Below are positions 23,803-35,287 of a stretch of 64,000 nucleotides of DNA, piece after piece; within the stretch, counting starts at the first letter, position 1, and each line of letters begins with the position of its first letter. Under the pieces are notes generated by a model. It saw only the letters and a list, made by a program, of their open reading frames with translations. It was not told where the DNA came from and did not search any database. The stretch spans positions 149,475,748 to 149,539,747 of the forward strand of contig NC_080418.1 of the NCBI RefSeq assembly GCF_029873635.1, read 5' to 3'. The translations under genes and the position numbers were made by a program. Origin of the DNA: Malania oleifera (Eukaryota; Streptophyta; Magnoliopsida; Santalales; Ximeniaceae).

Positions 23803-25616
23803 CAGGCAATTCTTCTGGAAATGCATCTGGGAATTCCCTCACTACTAGTATGTTAGCTTGTCTCAATTCTTCTTTTGGCAATTCTTTTATATATGCGACA
23901 TACCCCTAGCAACCCCCCTGTAACAATCTCCTTACCTGAATAGCCAACACCAGCTGTGGTGAGGCACGCACACGTGAACCCACAAATCTAAACTTTGAGT
24001 CGCCCGGGGGTTTAGAAATCACTTCCTTCAAATGACAATCAATACTTATGTGATAAGTTGCTAACCAATCCATGCCCAGTATCACATTAAACCCCTACAT
24101 ATCTAGAACCACAAGATTGGCTAGCTGCACTTTCTCCTGAATATTTACTGGAAAATTTCGAAGCACCCTCCTGCATCTAATCACAAATCCCATCGGCGAA
24201 CCCACAAACAATTCTATATCTAATGGTTGAGTTTCTATTCCAGCTATTTTCACATATCCTGCCGATATAAAAGAGTAGGTAGCACCTGTATCAAACAAAA
24301 CAATCATTTTATATGGTAAAGCAGTAAGAGTACCTGTGACTACGTCTCCAACTGTCTCAGTGTCTCCTAGTGTCAACGCGTAGACCCTTGCCGGCGCAGT
24401 GTTCCTCTGCTGACCACCGTGAGGCGCCTGATATCCACCTTGAAATGGTATTGAATCCTGTGCATAATTCAACGGCATCTCACATGATTGAGCCATATGA
24501 CCTGACCTTCCAAAGCGATAACAAACATTCTCCCAAAATCGACATTCACCCGGGTGTCTCCGTCCACATCTGGTACAAATAACGGGAGACTGGCCGCTCT
24601 GAAATCCCCAGTGCTCTACCTTCTGTCTCTGGCCTCCACTAGATCTACCTCCTCTCCAAGGACCTCAGCTGGGACCCGCCTGAAAACTCGAGGGCGCAGC
24701 CCTCTTCTTCTGACTCTATATCTCCGTCTCTCCAGATAGACTCTCCTCCGCTATGGTGGCCCTATCAACCAATTCTAAAAAATCCTGGATCCTCAGTACC
24801 GCCACCTGCCTGTAAATATCACGCCTCAAGTTTCTCTCAAACATTCTAGCCTTCTTTGCTTCATCTGGGACAACATAGGGGCAGAAACGAGAGAGCTCAA
24901 TAAATCTTGCCTCATATTGTGAAATAATCAACTACCCCTGGACAAACTCAGGAACTCCTACACTCAAGCATCTCTAACTGAAGCAGGATAACATCTATCA
25001 AAGAACATTTCCCTGAATCGGGCCCAGGTCATTTGCACTGGTATAACCCTCTGCTTCTCCAACAATCTGGTGGCTGCTCACCATCTCTCAGCCTCCCCTG
25101 CCAGCCTATATGTAGCATATAAAACTCTCTGCTCGTCGGTGCAATGGAGTACTGTCAGAATCTTCTCTACCTCTTGCACCCAGTTCTCTGCAACTGCAGG
25201 ATTAGTTACTCCAAAAAAAGCTGGCGGATTCATCTTCATAAATTTCTCTATGGTACATCCCTGAGCTGAGGATGGACCTCCTTGCTCTCTAGAACTCTGC
25301 GCTATCTCAACCATGACTTGCTGAGCCACACTGCGTAGTACAACATTTGAATCTCCACCTATTGCGCCAGAAGGACCAGCACCATCGTCCCCACTGGCGT
25401 GAGTGCTATTGGAGAAGATTCACACGTCTAAAAATGCAGCGGATATTTTGACAAAATCAATGACTAATGAAAAGTACAAGCATTCCTTGAACTTACTCCA
25501 TGTCTCCAATTGATAGAAGGGAGACATGCCCAACTAAGCGTTTCAAGTTCAAGGTAAAGCAGTTAGATATATTTTTCGGATTCTCCTAAGGGGCGTAGAA
25601 TTGCCAAGGTGGAGAT

Positions 25617-26156
25617 TGTTGTTTATGGTGTGACTCTTATACTTAGGGTTTTATAAACAAAGGAAGAAATAAAAACATAAGGGTGCTGCACAGAAGGGAC
25701 TCGTCAACGAGTGCTCTATCCTCGTCGATGAGCAGATATCAAGAGGCCCAAAATTTTAGAGTTTCTAAGATACCGAGAGCAGAAAAATAGGCTCGTGGAC
25801 GAGTGGTCTTCTTTGGCTCGTCAACGAGTGCATCTGGGCTGCAAGAAAATATTTGAATTTAAATTTGGAACGTTGGGGTGGCTGGGAATTCGGAGGGAAA
25901 CTTCCGAAGGAGTCTTATTTATGTTCTTCTGGGCGTGTATTGACAGAAGAGAGAAATCATTGTAAAGTGTATTGTGTACTTTGACGTTTCTTAATAAAAT
26001 TATTATGCCGATTACTTCCGTAGATGTAGGCTTTGCCGAACCACGTTAATTCTTGTGTTGATTCTTGTTGTTTCTCATTTACTAGTTGTGTTTCATTTGC
26101 TTGTTGTTGTTTTACTTATTTCGCTGTGCATCCTTTATTCGATTATTATTACAATA
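25617..26156 (+). repeat. 3' LTR of the nest-forming Copia
   Basis: It begins TGTTGTTTATGGTGTGAC right after the polypurine tract and ends TTATTACAATA, followed by the target duplication TGTAA. It aligns with 14231-14811 but is shorter, with many base differences, so the insertion is not recent. Confidence 0.85.
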
Positions 26157-26886
26157 TGTAATCTTGTGTTAATTTTTTTTTTTTTTTTTGAATGACCTAG
26201 AACGCCAACCTAGAAAAACCCTTCGGACCCTTCAGGTGGACTACCAAATCAGGGTGATAAATCATTGTTGTGTTGGGGATGTTGGAGATAAAAACTCATA
26301 TTTTGAGTGGAACACATGCACCAGGGGAAAGCATGGTGAAGCGAGGAACAAAAAGAGAAAGATGCAGGAGGTTAACCATCGACGGTTTGGGTGTAATCAT
26401 CAACGGTTTCAAGCAGTGCTGATCGGAGATCAGTAGATTGTGAGTTTTTGGAGGATTTTCCTCCGGGGGATCGCTACATAAGTGTTTTAAATTTAGTAGA
26501 AGTCTTTTGTATGCATAGAATTAGTATTTAATCATATTATGCAACCCTAGCATTGGGTAAGCTTGATGCAAGCTTCACAAAGCTTTGTAAGCTTCACATT
26601 ATGATAGTGAAAACCAGTCACTGCTCCCGTGGACGAAGGCAAATTGCCAAACCACGTAAATTCTTGTGTCTTTGACTGTTATTTTCATTTATTCTCATTA
26701 TTGAGTGATTGCTTGTTTAGTATAGTTCATCATAGAATGTTTGACTTGCTTGTTCCATTGATTGTTTAATGAGTTTGTGTGAGGTCTTCCGCTGCGCACA
26801 CTCAGCATCAATAATAGGTATCAAAGCATCGATTGTTTTCGACTAACATGTTGTCTGCCCTTTGATGTATCCATAGTAATTCACTA
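26157..26886 (+). mobile_element. Older Copia LTR end with primer-binding site
   Basis: The sequence downstream of the Copia looks like the 3' part of another LTR. It has the conserved CCCGTGGACGAAGGC...CCAAACCACGTAAA motif (26624-26662), then CACACTCAGCATCA, then AATAGGTATCAAAGC, a tRNA-Met primer site, near 26813-26827. The LTR start is not clear and no coding region follows. The same segment recurs at 38966-39678, and the match ends at about 26886. Confidence 0.5.
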
Positions 26887-26949
26887 AGCTAATTATAGGT
26901 GGGGAATCAAACCTGAAATCTTGAAATCACCAAAACCTAACTATGTCCT

Positions 26950-27357
26950 TGTTGGGGAATAAACCGACCTGGAGTAATAATCACGCACAAAAAAAAAATC
27001 ATACACATCCACAAGGAACACCGGATTTACGTGGTTCGGTCCAAACTGACCTACGTCCACGGGAGCACACCACTGCACTATAATCTGGGAGAAATAACAC
27101 ACGGAGGAGCCACTGCTCAACTCTCTCTCTCACCACAACTCTCTGCTCTCTGCACTCTGCACTCTGCAATACACACACTCTCACAACTCTCTGCTGCACA
27201 CACATATATATATACAAGAGGGGGGAGCAATATTCAAATATGGTGGCTTGCAATTTCAGCAAAGCCTGCAGAGCAGGTGGCCGTCCATCTCCAGTGTCAA
27301 AGATGGTTGCTGGTTTTGGTGCGGCTGTCTGCGGCTCCACACCTGCGGAATTCAACA
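26950..27357 (-). repeat. 3' LTR of the young Copia at 27-32 kb
   Basis: In plus orientation it begins TGTTGGGGAATAAACC and ends GCGGAATTCAACA. The conserved ACGTGGTTCGG...CCTACGTCCACGGG motif is at about 27028-27064. Confidence 0.95.
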
Positions 27358-30300
27358 ATCTCCCACTTGGAGGTGGAGACAGCATCTCAACCAGTGTATA
27401 TGCAAATGTTGTGCTCATGTATGTCTTCAATCATGAAGACCAACTGAAGTTGAGCATAACTTCAGTTTCTCTGTAGTTACCACCTTTGTCAACATGTCAG
27501 CTGGATTTCTGCTGCCTTGAATCTTTTCAAGTGCCAGTACTCCATCCTCTAATAGAGATCTGATGAAGTGATAACGCAATCCGATATGTTTGGTTCTGGA
27601 ATGAAATGTTGAGTTCTTTGCCAGATGTATCGCACTCTGACTGTCGCTGTACAAAACATTCCTCTCCTGCTTCAACCCAAGCTCTGTCAACAAACCCTGA
27701 AGCCAAATCATCTCTTTGCTAGCTTCTGTCACTGCTACGTACTCAGCTTCTGTAGTGGATAGGGCAACAATCTTTTGTATCTGCGACATCCAACTAACAG
27801 CTGTTGTGCCAACAGTGAATATGTATCCGGTGGTGCTCCTGCGGTGATCAATTTCACCAGCAAAATCGGCATCTACATATCCTTTAACTTTCAAGTCTCA
27901 TTTGCCGAAACATAAGCATTTATCAATAGTGCCTTTGAGGTACCTGAAGATCCATTTCACTGCTTCCCAATGAGTCTTCCCTGGATTAGACATGAATCTA
28001 CTGACTGCTCCCACTGCTTGGCCAATGTCCGGTCTCGTACAAACCATAGCGTACATGAGACTTCCAATGGCTGAGGCATAAGGTACCTTAGCCATGAAGT
28101 CCTTCTCTTCATCAGTCTGGGGAACCTGATCCTTGGAGAGGCGAAAGTGTCCTGCCAAAGGTGTATTTACTGCTTTGGCGTTGCTCATGTTAAACCTCTG
28201 TAGAACACGGCCAATGTATTCCGACTGAGATAGCTGCAATGTTCCCTGTCGCTTATCTCTGGAGATTCGCATCCCAAGTATCTGCTTCGCTGAGCCTAAG
28301 TCCTTCATGTCAAATTCCATTGACAATTGCTGCTTCAATTTCCTGATCTCTTCTATATCTGGTCCTGCGATCAACATGTCATCCACATATAACAACAGAA
28401 TGATATAGCTAGACTGATACCTCTTGAAGTAGCAGCAGTGGTCGGCGTTACACTTTGTAAAATCATTCCTGTGCATAAAGCCGTCAAATTTCCGGTACCA
28501 TTGTCTGGGAGCTTGTTTGAGACCGTACAAGCTCTTCTTTAACCTGCACACCAAATTCTCTTTACCTTTCTCTGAGAATCCTTCTGGTTGATGCATGTAG
28601 ATTTCCTCTTCAAGATCACCGTGAAGAAATGCCGTCTTCACATCTAATTGCTCAAGATGTAAGCCCTCCGAGGCAACAATACTCAGAACAGATCTGATGG
28701 TTGTCAACTTCACAACTGGTGCAAAAATGTCGGTGTAGTCAATTCCTTCCTTCTGCTCGAAGCCTTTAACTACTAACCGAGCCTTGTATCTTCTGGAGCC
28801 ATCATGCTCCTCTTTGATTCTGTACACCCACTTGTTGCGAAGGGCCTTCTTACCTTTGGGCAACTCAGCTAGTTCCCACGTTCTGTTGGAGGTGAGGGAC
28901 TTCATCTCGTCCTTCATTGCAAGCTCCCACTTGCTCGCATCTCCTGCCTGACATGCTTCATCATAGCATTCGGGCTCTCCTCCATCTGTAAGAAGTAAAT
29001 AATCTATATACCTTCTGTTTGGTATATGAGGCCGAGTAGATCTCCTAAGCTCCGGAGCTGGAGTAGGAGGCGGTGGTGTGACGAATTGCTCCACTGGTTC
29101 CTCTGCCTGAGGATTCTCGGCATTCTGCTGTTGTGTTCCCATACATTCTGGGACATTATCCGTATCTACACAGGTTGGTTCTCTCTGAACTGGTTCGGTG
29201 GATTCAGCTGTGTGCCTATCTTTGTACATCACCTTTTCATCAAAAATCACATCTCTGCTTCTGATCACCCTTTTGTTTTCATCATCCCAAATGCGGTATC
29301 CAAATTCATCTCCACCATAACCGATGAAAGTGCATTTCCGGGATTTCGGATCCAGCTTATCCCTGACATGATCATTGATATGTACATATGCAACACAACC
29401 AAAAACTTTCAAATGTGAAAGTCTTACCTCTTTATTACTCCAAACTTCTTCTGGTAGGCAATAGTCCAATGGTACTGAAGGACTTCTATTAATCAAATAA
29501 GCTGCTGTGTTGACTGCATGTGCCCAAAACATCTTTGGCAAGCCTGACTGCATACGCATGCTTCTGGCTTTTTCTGTCAACGTTCTGTTCATCCGCTCGG
29601 CTACGCCGTTGTGTTGAGGCGTACCTGGCACAGTTCTTTCCATTCTGATGCCGTGCTCATAGCAGAAATTCTTGAACTCGGTGTCAACATATTCTCCACC
29701 GTTATCAGTTCTCAGCCTTTTGACTTTCAAACCAGTTTCGTTTTCTACCATCGCTTTCCAATTTTTAAAAGCATTGAAAACATCAGATTTATACTTCAGG
29801 AAGTAAACCCATACCTTCCGTGAATGATCATCGATAAACGTGACGAAGTAATGCTTTCCTCCTGTAGACGAAACGGTTGTTGGTCCCCATACATCTGAAT
29901 GGACTAGCTCAAGTTTCTCCTTCTTCGGGGTACTGATATTTGCCTGGAAACTAACTCTTTTCTGTTTCCCAAATATGCAGTCCTCACATGTGTCAATCTT
30001 CACCGACTGTAAATCACTCAACTTACCCTTTGAGTGCATCACCCTAAGTCCCTTCTCACTCAGGTGTCCAAGTCGTTGATGCCATAGGTTGCTATCATCA
30101 TTTTCTGTAGCAACTGTAATAGACATACATGTATCAGGAGTTACATAAAGAGTGCCACTTTTCTTACCTCGAGCAATTGTCAATGCACCCTTCGAAATCT
30201 TCCATTCATCACCAATGAAAGATGTGTTATAACCTTCATCTGCCAATTGACCGACTGAGATCAAATTCTTCCTCAGGTCTGGAATATGTCTGACATCCTT

Positions 30301-32077
30301 CAGCTTCCATACTGACCCGTTCATTTTGATCTTTACTGTCCCCTTCCCGGCAATGTCGCAAGGATGATCATTGCCCAGATATACTTTACCGAAATTACCT
30401 GATGTATACTCCTCCAGGCAATCTCTGCTGCAAGTGGCATGGAATGAAGCTCCAGAGTCTAACACCCAAGACTCCCTTTTGCTCTCCAAAGAGCAGATCA
30501 ACAAATCATCGTTCTCGGAAGCAATATTTGCTTCTATCTTTGCCCTCGTATCTTTCTTCTGACTTCTGCACTGGTTCTTGTAATGACCAGTCTTTCCACA
30601 GTTCCAGCACTCAATAACTTTTCTGCTCTGAGAACCTGTGTCCTGAGTACCTCTGGAATCTCTGGATTTGGACCTCCTAGTCCTGGATCTGCCACGATTG
30701 TTAGATCTTCCATGCCCGCTTCCCTTTCCTCGGCTTTCCACATTCAAAGCTGAACTTGAAGTGGAGGCATTGTTCGATTGCATTCTGATCTCCTCTGTCA
30801 AAATCATGCTGATAACCTCGTCGTATTTCAGCTTCGATTTTCCTGCAGAGCTACTGATCGCAGTTACAATACCTTTCCAACTCTCAGGCAGCTGGCTGAG
30901 AATTAATAGAGCACGGATCTCACTGTCAAAGGTAATCCCGACCGAGGCGAGTTGATCCGACAACTCGTTGAAATTATTCAAGTGTCTGTTGAAGCTTTCA
31001 CCTGCAGACATGCTCATGGTAAAAAGTCTCTTCATTAGATGTACCTTATTTGCGGCTGATGGCTGCTCATACATGTTCGATAGCGCATCCATAAGGGACT
31101 TGGTGGTTGTCAAGTGCTTGATGTTGAAGGCAACAGACTTTGCCAACGTCATCCTCACAACTCCGAGGGCTTTTCGGTCAAGCAACTCCCACTCGCTCTC
31201 CTTCATGGATTCTGGCTTCTCCATCAGTGGTAAGTGTAACTCCTTACCAAACAAGAAATCCTCGATCTGCATTTTCCAGAAACCGAAGTTCGTGCCGTCA
31301 AACATCTCGATGTGAGAGCTTTTCTGGTTCGACATCTCGATTCACTGATCTAGAGATGGAATTAGCTCAATCGGACAGCACGGTTGGATCCGGAACGGTC
31401 GAAAACCCTAGGAATGGCTTAAGCCGCTCGAAAAACGGACCCGAAATGGCTTCAAAAAACCCGGTCAAACTTTTGGTCAAACCTGGTCAAACCTGGTCAA
31501 CCCTGCTGACGTGGCACGTGGGACCCACTGCTGACGTGGCACTGTGGGGCCCACTGCTGACGTGGCACTGTGGGGTCCACTGCTGATGTGGCACTGGGGC
31601 CCACCGCTGACGTGGTGCTAACGTGGCGTGGACGTGGCGGCTGACGTGGCAGATGACTGGCGCTGACGTGGCGCTGACTGGAGCTGACGTGGCGCTGACG
31701 CAGCAGCGCTGACGTGGCGGGCCTGGCTGACGCGGCGCTGACGTGGACGCTGACGTCAGCGTCTTCAAGCTTCTTCTGGTCGCCGGACGTTCGCCGGCGC
31801 GTGGGGGCGCGTGAGGACCACTCCCTTCCTGTCGCCGGCGCGTGGGAGGGCGTGAGGGCGCGTGGGAACGTCCTTTGGACGTTGGCGGCGCGTGTGGGCG
31901 CGTGCGGCTTCGTCTGAGCTCTATTTGAGCTCCGGTTACTGCCGTTGGCTTCGTCTCGGCGAGAGGACTTCGATGGTAGCCTCAAAATTAAATTTTGAGG
32001 TACTGGACAGGGGCTCAAAAAACCGAAATTTTTCTTGATCTGGCTATTTTTACTCCGACCAAAGCTCTGATACCAGT

Positions 32078-32478
32078 TGTTGGGGAATAAACCGACCTGG
32101 AGTAATAATCACGCACAAAAAAAAAATCATACACATCCACAAGGAACACCGGATTTACGTGGTTCGGTCCAAACTGACCTACGTCCACGGGAGCACACCA
32201 CTGCACTATAATCTGGGAGAAATAACACACGGAGGAGCCACTGCTCAACTCTCTCTCTCACCACAACTCTCTGCTCTCTGCACTCTGCAATACACACACT
32301 CTCACAACTCTCTGCTGCACACACACATATATATACAAGAGGGGGGAGCAATATTCAAATATGGTGGCTTGCAATTTCAGCAAAGCCTGCAGAGCAGGTG
32401 GCCGTTCATCTCCAGTGTCAAAGATGGTTGCTGGTTTTGGTGCGGCTGTCTGCGGCTCCACACCTGCGGAATTCAACA
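32078..32478 (-). repeat. 5' LTR of the young Copia at 27-32 kb
   Basis: 401 bp, almost identical to 26950-27357, with one fewer CACTCTG unit and two base differences by eye. It is followed directly by target duplication GTCCT. Confidence 0.95.
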
Positions 32479-32483
32479 GTCCT

Positions 32484-33145
32484 TACAACTAGGGCAAATC
32501 TTATTGAGCTTATGTTAATTGCTAAAAGTAAGACAACAATATCATACTAAATGAATTATATTATCAAACTCACATAACCAAAAAAATAGAAAAAAAAAAA
32601 GCAAACATATATAAACTTGTACTATATATTATTCGTATTTATCACAAAAGTTCATAATATTTCGGACCCGAAATGAATAATATCACTGAGGATGAAAAAT
32701 GATAATGTCTATCCAACCAAGCCAGCATTGATTTTGAATTAAACTCTATCCATGCCTTTGGTACGTGGCAATCCACATCTAACTTAGGTCAAATTAATTG
32801 GACCACCCCACTATGCAACTTTGGACCCATTCTCCATCACATCACGTGACAATGCCCCATCCCCATTTTAGCCTCATCGCCTCTATCAAATTAATATTAA
32901 ATAATTCAATTATTACTATTAAAATGTTTCCATCCCAATTTAGAAGAAATAATTCAAATGACGTTATGGGTTTTATTGAATTTTTCATTTGTCAACAGAA
33001 TAATAATAATTTTCCAAAATAAAAGTCCGTATTCCAAAAATTGCCCGTGGATCGTTCTCTGCATTTAATGGGTCATAAGCGTCCCAACATACATTTCACG
33101 TCTCCGCAAGTCTTCGCTTGCTTCTAACGGCGCCACGTTCTTTTA
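32484..33145. other. Upstream region of the F-box/kelch gene
   Basis: AT-rich DNA without a gene. The last 150 bp become GC-richer and hold the promoter elements listed next. The young Copia 5' LTR ends about 800 bp upstream of the start codon and points away from the gene. Confidence 0.5.
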
Positions 33146-33153
33146 CACGTGGC
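33132..33153. promoter_or_regulatory. Paired ACGT elements (G-box type)
   Basis: GCCACGT at 33132-33138 and CACGTGGC at 33146-33153 face each other about 50-70 bp upstream of the TATA box. CACGTGGC is a classic plant G-box/ABRE core bound by bZIP and bHLH factors. Binding by any particular factor is inference. Confidence 0.55.
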
Positions 33154-33199
33154 GAGCTCCCATTGGATTGCGCGGATAATATTCACCGCTTCTCGTCGC

Positions 33200-33208
33200 T
33201 ATAAATAC
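33200..33208 (+). promoter_or_regulatory. TATA box of the F-box/kelch gene
   Basis: CTATAAATA sits about 80 bp upstream of the ATG, with a short expected leader containing TTCTTCTAGAACACAACACC. The position fits transcription starting near 33230-33240. Confidence 0.7.
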
Positions 33209-33281
33209 GTTTCCCGTTTCTGCCCCCAAAACCGAACTTCTTCTAGAACACAACACCGTAGCTCACTCAGACGATCCAGAT

Positions 33282-34325
33282 ATGGAAGCTGCCGATGCCG
33301 AGTTGCTCCCGGGTCTCCCGCCGGAGCTCGCTCTCGAGTGCCTGACTCGGTTGCCCCACACCGCCCACCGAGTCGCCTCCCGGGTGTGCCGCCGGTGGCG
33401 CGAACTCTTCCGGAGCCAAGATTTTTACAGCCACCGGAAAAAATGGGGGTATACCCACAAAGTCGCGTGCTTGGTCCAGTCTCTTCCGGCCATATCCGGC
33501 GGCGGGGCCGGCGCCAGAAAGAAAAGCAGGTCCCCGGCGTACGGGATCTCCGTGTTCTACCCGGCGAGTGGGTCCTGGGTCCGACTAGGACCGGTTCTGG
33601 AGTACCCAAATGGGCTTCCCCTGTTTTGCCAGGTATGCGGATCGGAAGGGAAGCTGGTGGTCATGGGCGGGTGGGATCCGGCGAGTTACGAGCCGGTGAC
33701 AGACGTCTTCGTGTACGATTTCACGACGGGTCAGTGGAGGCGAGGCCGGGACATGCCGTCGAAGCGGTCGTTCTTCGCGGCGGGCGCGGGGGGCGACGGG
33801 GTGGTTTACGTCGCCGGCGGACACGACGAGAGCAAGAACGCGCTGAGTTCGGCGTGGGCGTACGATTTAGGGCGGGACGAGTGGCGCGAGTTGACTCGGA
33901 TGAGTCGGGAGCGGGACGAGTGCGAGGGGGTGGTGGCGGGGGACGAGTTCTGGGTCGTGAGCGGATACGGGTCGGACATGCAGGGCGGGTTCGAGGGGTG
34001 CGCGGAGGCGTACGAGGTCGGAACGGGGAGATGGCGGCGCGTGGAGGGCGCGTGGAAGGCTGGGCGGTGCCCGAGGGGGTGCGTTGGCGTGGGGAAAGGA
34101 GGGGAGCTGGTGGAATGGGGCGGGTTGGAGGCGTTGGTCCGAGTGGGGACGTGTGGAGTGAGGATGGGTAATCGGGTACTGTTGACAGGGTCAGAGTACG
34201 AAGGTGGGCCACAGGGGTTCTTTTTGGCGGAAATGGGCGAAGGAGAAAATGGTAAATTGGACAGAGTGGATGTGCCCAGTGAGTTCTCCGGGTTTGCTCA
34301 GTCAGGCTGCTGCGTTGAGATCTGA
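33282..34325 (+). CDS. F-box/kelch-repeat protein, PAL-turnover KFB type
   Basis: A single-exon gene of 347 codons. The N-terminus has an F-box (about residues 8-50: LLPGLPPELALECLTRLP then VCRRWREL), which binds SKP1 in an SCF ubiquitin ligase. Kelch repeats follow (about 120-260), with LVVMGGWDP, VYDFTTGQWRRG, VYVAGGHDESKNAL, AYDLGRDEWREL and EFWVVSGYG. These resemble the Arabidopsis KFB01/KFB20/KFB39/KFB50 group, which binds phenylalanine ammonia-lyase and sends it for proteasomal degradation. Start choice: the first ATG after the TATA box, placing the F-box at the usual distance. The gene is strikingly GC- and CpG-rich against its AT-rich surroundings, and the frame is intact. Which KFB paralogue it matches cannot be told by eye, and PAL as target is inferred from the family. 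Confidence 0.92.
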   Translation: MEAADAELLPGLPPELALECLTRLPHTAHRVASRVCRRWRELFRSQDFYSHRKKWGYTHKVACLVQSLPAISGGGAGARKKSRSPAYGISVFYPASGSWVRLGPVLEYPNGLPLFCQVCGSEGKLVVMGGWDPASYEPVTDVFVYDFTTGQWRRGRDMPSKRSFFAAGAGGDGVVYVAGGHDESKNALSSAWAYDLGRDEWRELTRMSRERDECEGVVAGDEFWVVSGYGSDMQGGFEGCAEAYEVGTGRWRRVEGAWKAGRCPRGCVGVGKGGELVEWGGLEALVRVGTCGVRMGNRVLLTGSEYEGGPQGFFLAEMGEGENGKLDRVDVPSEFSGFAQSGCCVEI

Positions 34326-34550
34326 AAATTCAAAATTGAAGAGAGAGTGTGTAAGAGAGGCATTTTGATATGTAATATACTTTTTTCCTACACGATATGA
34401 AAAATACGTGCTGCCTTTTTTTTTTGTTTTTTTTAATTTGGAGGCGTTTTGATATGTAATATATATTTTCTTGATATAAAATTATACCTGCTGTGTTTCT
34501 TTTTTCTTTTTCTTTTTTTTTTTAATTTTCAATATTGTTCAATAAATAGA
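34326..34550 (+). other. 3' flank of the F-box/kelch gene with a partial duplication
   Basis: Two related blocks occur at about 34357-34425 and 34441-34515: AGGC(A/G)TTTTGATATGTAATATA... followed by a TACGTGCTG- or TACCTGCTG-like piece and a T run. They probably lie in the 3' untranslated region or just after it. No clear poly(A) signal was identified. Confidence 0.45.
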
Positions 34551-34745
34551 ATTTTTTTTTTTTTTTTTCCGAATACTTTGGGTGTTTTGGGCATACATGC
34601 CAGACTAATCAACGTCTACGCCAGCTGTGTCAACAGTCAACACGTAAGAGATAAATCTGGACATGCACTGTAGGATTTGAACTTCAAATCCACAATTATA
34701 AACAATCTTTGAAAACCTCTTTACCACTTGAACTAATGGCTGAGG
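34551..34745 (-). mobile_element. tRNA-derived SINE
   Basis: On the minus strand the segment begins near 34745 with a Pol III-type promoter: A box TAGTTCAAGTGG (34724-34735) and B box AGTTCAAATCC (34673-34683), about 40 bp apart as in tRNA genes. A tRNA-unrelated body follows, ending in a poly(A) tail, seen as the T run at 34551-34568 on the plus strand. This is the layout of a plant tRNA-derived SINE. No target duplication was found, so the 5' boundary is approximate. Confidence 0.65.
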
Positions 34746-35287
34746 ATTCAAAGGAGGGCAGCCTAAGAAGAAGGGCACTGCCCATATTGGATAATGGGAC
34801 CATTCAAACGGCTCAAATTTTCTCTCATGCCAAACAAGCCATCTTAATTTAGAGTAACCCGTTTTCCATATAAAACCTCTAATTTAGAAGTTTTCAATTC
34901 CAATGTGAAATTTTTTCTTTAACAAATAAAAGTCAATTTGTGTTTGTAAGGTATTATCCATTTTGGCCAAACGGTAGATTTGGTTTTATATTATATTTTG
35001 TGTAAAGCTTGATAATCCTTTTTGAAATCTAAGGGGTTTTCATTTTAGAAGATAAATTTGATTTTTTTATGTACTATAATCTTCAATTATTTTGTTTTGA
35101 AAATATTAAGAAAAAAAAATCTTAGAATTAGTGCCAGAGGTTTTTGATTTGTCTAATGCCTAAGCTAGATTTGATGGGAATTCTTAGTAATGATATTTTA
35201 TATCCATGTGTTGGAAGAAAAATGACTGGAACAAGTGGAATTTATTTTATTTTTTATTTTCTTATCACATGGATTATGATGATCCTA
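34746..35287. other. AT-rich spacer, no gene seen
   Basis: No coding or repeat family recognised between the SINE and the direct repeat at 35288. Confidence 0.4.

Larger units (their letters stand above)
16045..25398 (-). mobile_element. Gypsy chromovirus (Del/Tekay-like) nested in the Copia
   Basis: On the minus strand, gag (about 25330-24700) is followed by an aspartic protease region (FDTGATYSFISA, about 24260-24300), reverse transcriptase and RNase H (about 21460-20200), and integrase (about 20190-19050). A C-terminal chromodomain-like tail with VLWKNHAIEEASWELEEQIR lies near 18620-18700. Then come a polypurine tract AAGGAGGGAATAA and the 3' LTR (16045-18352). Only that one LTR is seen. 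The frame has several breaks, and a 2.3 kb solo LTR of another family lies between the protease and the reverse transcriptase. This element inserted after the Copia and before the solo LTR. Confidence 0.85.
14231..26156 (+). mobile_element. Copia element (Tork/TNT1-like) enclosing a nested Gypsy
   Basis: The outermost layer of the nest is flanked by identical 5-mers TGTAA (14226-14230 and 26157-26161). Parts present are a 5' LTR (14231-14811), a primer-binding site TGGTATCAAAGCG (14815-14827), gag and protease regions to about 16040, then the Gypsy element. After the Gypsy come a short RNase H end with polypurine tract GGTGGAGAT (about 25399-25616) and a 3' LTR (25617-26156). It is an old fossil with many breaks, lacking much of pol. 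A second copy of its 3' end and flank lies at 36597-39678. Confidence 0.85.
26950..32478 (-). mobile_element. Copia element (Tork/TNT1-like), young and nearly whole
   Basis: A 5529 bp element is flanked by identical 5-mers GTCCT (26945-26949 and 32479-32483). On the minus strand: 5' LTR (32078-32478), primer-binding site TGGTATCAGAGCTTT (32061-32075), GC-rich leader, then one long polyprotein region (about 31335-27427). Its domains in order are UBN2-type gag, zinc knuckle CWNCGKTGHYKNQC, protease LDSGASFHAT, integrase with HQRLGHLSEKG, reverse transcriptase with YVDDM and RNase H with STTEAEYVA. A polypurine tract AAGTGGGAGAT and the 3' LTR (26950-27357) follow. The frame looks whole or has about one break. 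By eye the LTRs differ at two bases and one 7 bp unit. Confidence 0.95.

Noticed and set aside
27031-27476. Open frames within the 27 kb and 32 kb repeats as host genes
   Set aside because: They lie in the LTRs of the young Copia and repeat in both copies.
33149-34212. Long arginine- and proline-rich open frames overlapping the F-box/kelch gene on both strands
   Set aside because: They arise from the high GC content of the real gene, contain no family motifs and lack their own promoter.
34551-34745. Functional tRNA gene on the minus strand
   Set aside because: A and B boxes are present, but no cloverleaf or acceptor stem forms and a poly(A) tail follows, so a SINE fits better.
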